NCBI GenBank assembly: GCA_958450325.1
Contig: OY288248.1
Location: forward strand, 45,460,005-45,524,004
DNA length: 64,000 nt
Source: Agrostemma githago
Taxonomy: Eukaryota; Streptophyta; Magnoliopsida; Caryophyllales; Caryophyllaceae
Reading direction: 5' to 3'
Positions within the stretch are counted from its first letter, which is position 1; each line of letters starts with the position of its first letter. Below the pieces are notes generated by a model, which saw only the letters and a program-made list of their open reading frames with translations, made no database searches and was not told where the DNA came from. The position numbers were made by a program, and so were the translations under genes. This document shows, piece after piece, positions 63,566-64,000 of this stretch.

Positions 63566-64000
63566 AATTGGATTTCTAAAAAGAAGAATAAATTTCTCAA
63601 GGATTGTTTCTCTTTAAGAAGGAGGGAGTTGTGAGAATTATGAAAAATTATGAGCAAGTAAAGGGTATTTATAGCATGAAATCGACTTTCCTCCTCACTT
63701 TAGGATTCCCAATCCTAGAGGATTTAGCATACAGACCTTATCCTAGGATCTAGCTAAGTCATCCCGAGCATTCCTATTCCTTTTCATAGTCAAAATTCTC
63801 TAATTTTCAAAGACTCTTTCAAACCCAAAAATTCAAAACCTTTCTCAAGATTTTTATTCCCCAGCGCGAGTCATTTTTCCTACAAATGTTACATGCAAAA
63901 CTTTGCAACTTTGCATAATTATCTACAGGAACGACTCAAGCAGGATCATACACTAAACTCCCCAACGGCATTTAACGGGATGGGCCCATATATAGGCGCA
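63566..64000 (-). promoter_or_regulatory. Upstream region and TATA box of the Tat2 antisense gene
   Basis: CTATAAATA at 63666-63674 (minus strand) lies about 100 bp before the ATG. The sequence matches 6510-6962 of Tat1. The GACTCGCGCTGGGGAATAAAA-like string near 63860 is shared with 6675-6692. No other gene is seen up to the window end. Confidence 0.62.

Larger units (their letters stand above)
43871..64000 (+). mobile_element. Tat2: degenerate Tat/Ogre-type element, plus strand, 5' end missing
   Basis: In order: truncated gag (43871-44457), protease (44458-46048), RT and RNase H (51000-53447), integrase (57666-58547), then the antisense gene (63565 to 58930). The 3' LTR lies beyond 64000. 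Elements G and H, the MITE and element I interrupt it, each with a target duplication. It begins mid-gag at the outer end of the Tat1 LTR. CTGAT at 43871 may be the right copy of the Tat1 target duplication, in which case the missing 5' part should lie left of the window. Confidence 0.85.

Overview
This window is plant nuclear DNA made almost wholly of nested LTR retrotransposons. I see no host protein gene, tRNA, rRNA, CRISPR array or bacterial feature. The coding families point to an angiosperm, probably a eudicot: CRM-type chromoviruses primed by initiator tRNA-Met, Tat/Ogre-type Ty3 elements with an antisense extra gene, and one Athila-like element primed by tRNA-Asp. The density of CRM elements, the lineage known for insertion at plant centromeres, suggests a centromeric or pericentromeric site. 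That is inference. The species cannot be named from the sequence.

Backbone. Two degenerate Tat/Ogre elements lie head to head. Tat1 runs on the minus strand from its 5' LTR outer end (about 43870) down past 6473, and its 3' LTR lies left of the window. Tat2 runs on the plus strand from about 43871 to beyond 64000. Tat2 starts abruptly in the middle of gag, exactly where the Tat1 LTR stops, so Tat1 most likely inserted into Tat2 gag. Each Tat carries gag (CX2HX4HX4C knuckle), protease, RT, a second RNase H and integrase, followed by an antisense two-exon gene of plant-mobile-domain type with its own TATA box. Both copies are broken by stops and frameshifts.

Insertions. CRM elements have repeatedly entered this backbone, nearly all with clean 5-bp target duplications. 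From left to right: A (1-6472, cut by the window edge) containing N1 (964-4662); B (9236-13215); a solo LTR (15809-16686); an Athila-like element E (17479-29807) that holds C (17603-21549), the truncated D (to 26995), a solo LTR (27718-28686) and an inverted duplication; a solo LTR (31391-32262); F (34417-40874) containing another solo LTR (36069-36879); G (46049-50994); H (53448-57660); and I (60288-62572), a very short element. A Tourist-like MITE (59547-60258) sits in the Tat2 antisense gene.

Most notable. The CRM copies have lost domains in complementary ways while keeping long open frames. G has protease-RT-RNase H-integrase but almost no gag. B, C and H keep gag and protease but have lost RT and the integrase core. 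N1 has lost both. H, B, C and N1 share deletion junctions, so they form propagating pruned lineages, which suggests a set of elements complementing each other in trans. Other points of interest are modules of four ACTCGATCGAGT-type palindromes next to Tat and Athila-like promoters and in an intron, a roughly 180-290 bp module that has become the outer end of some CRM LTRs, and a polyprotein frame that crosses the polypurine tract into the 3' LTR.
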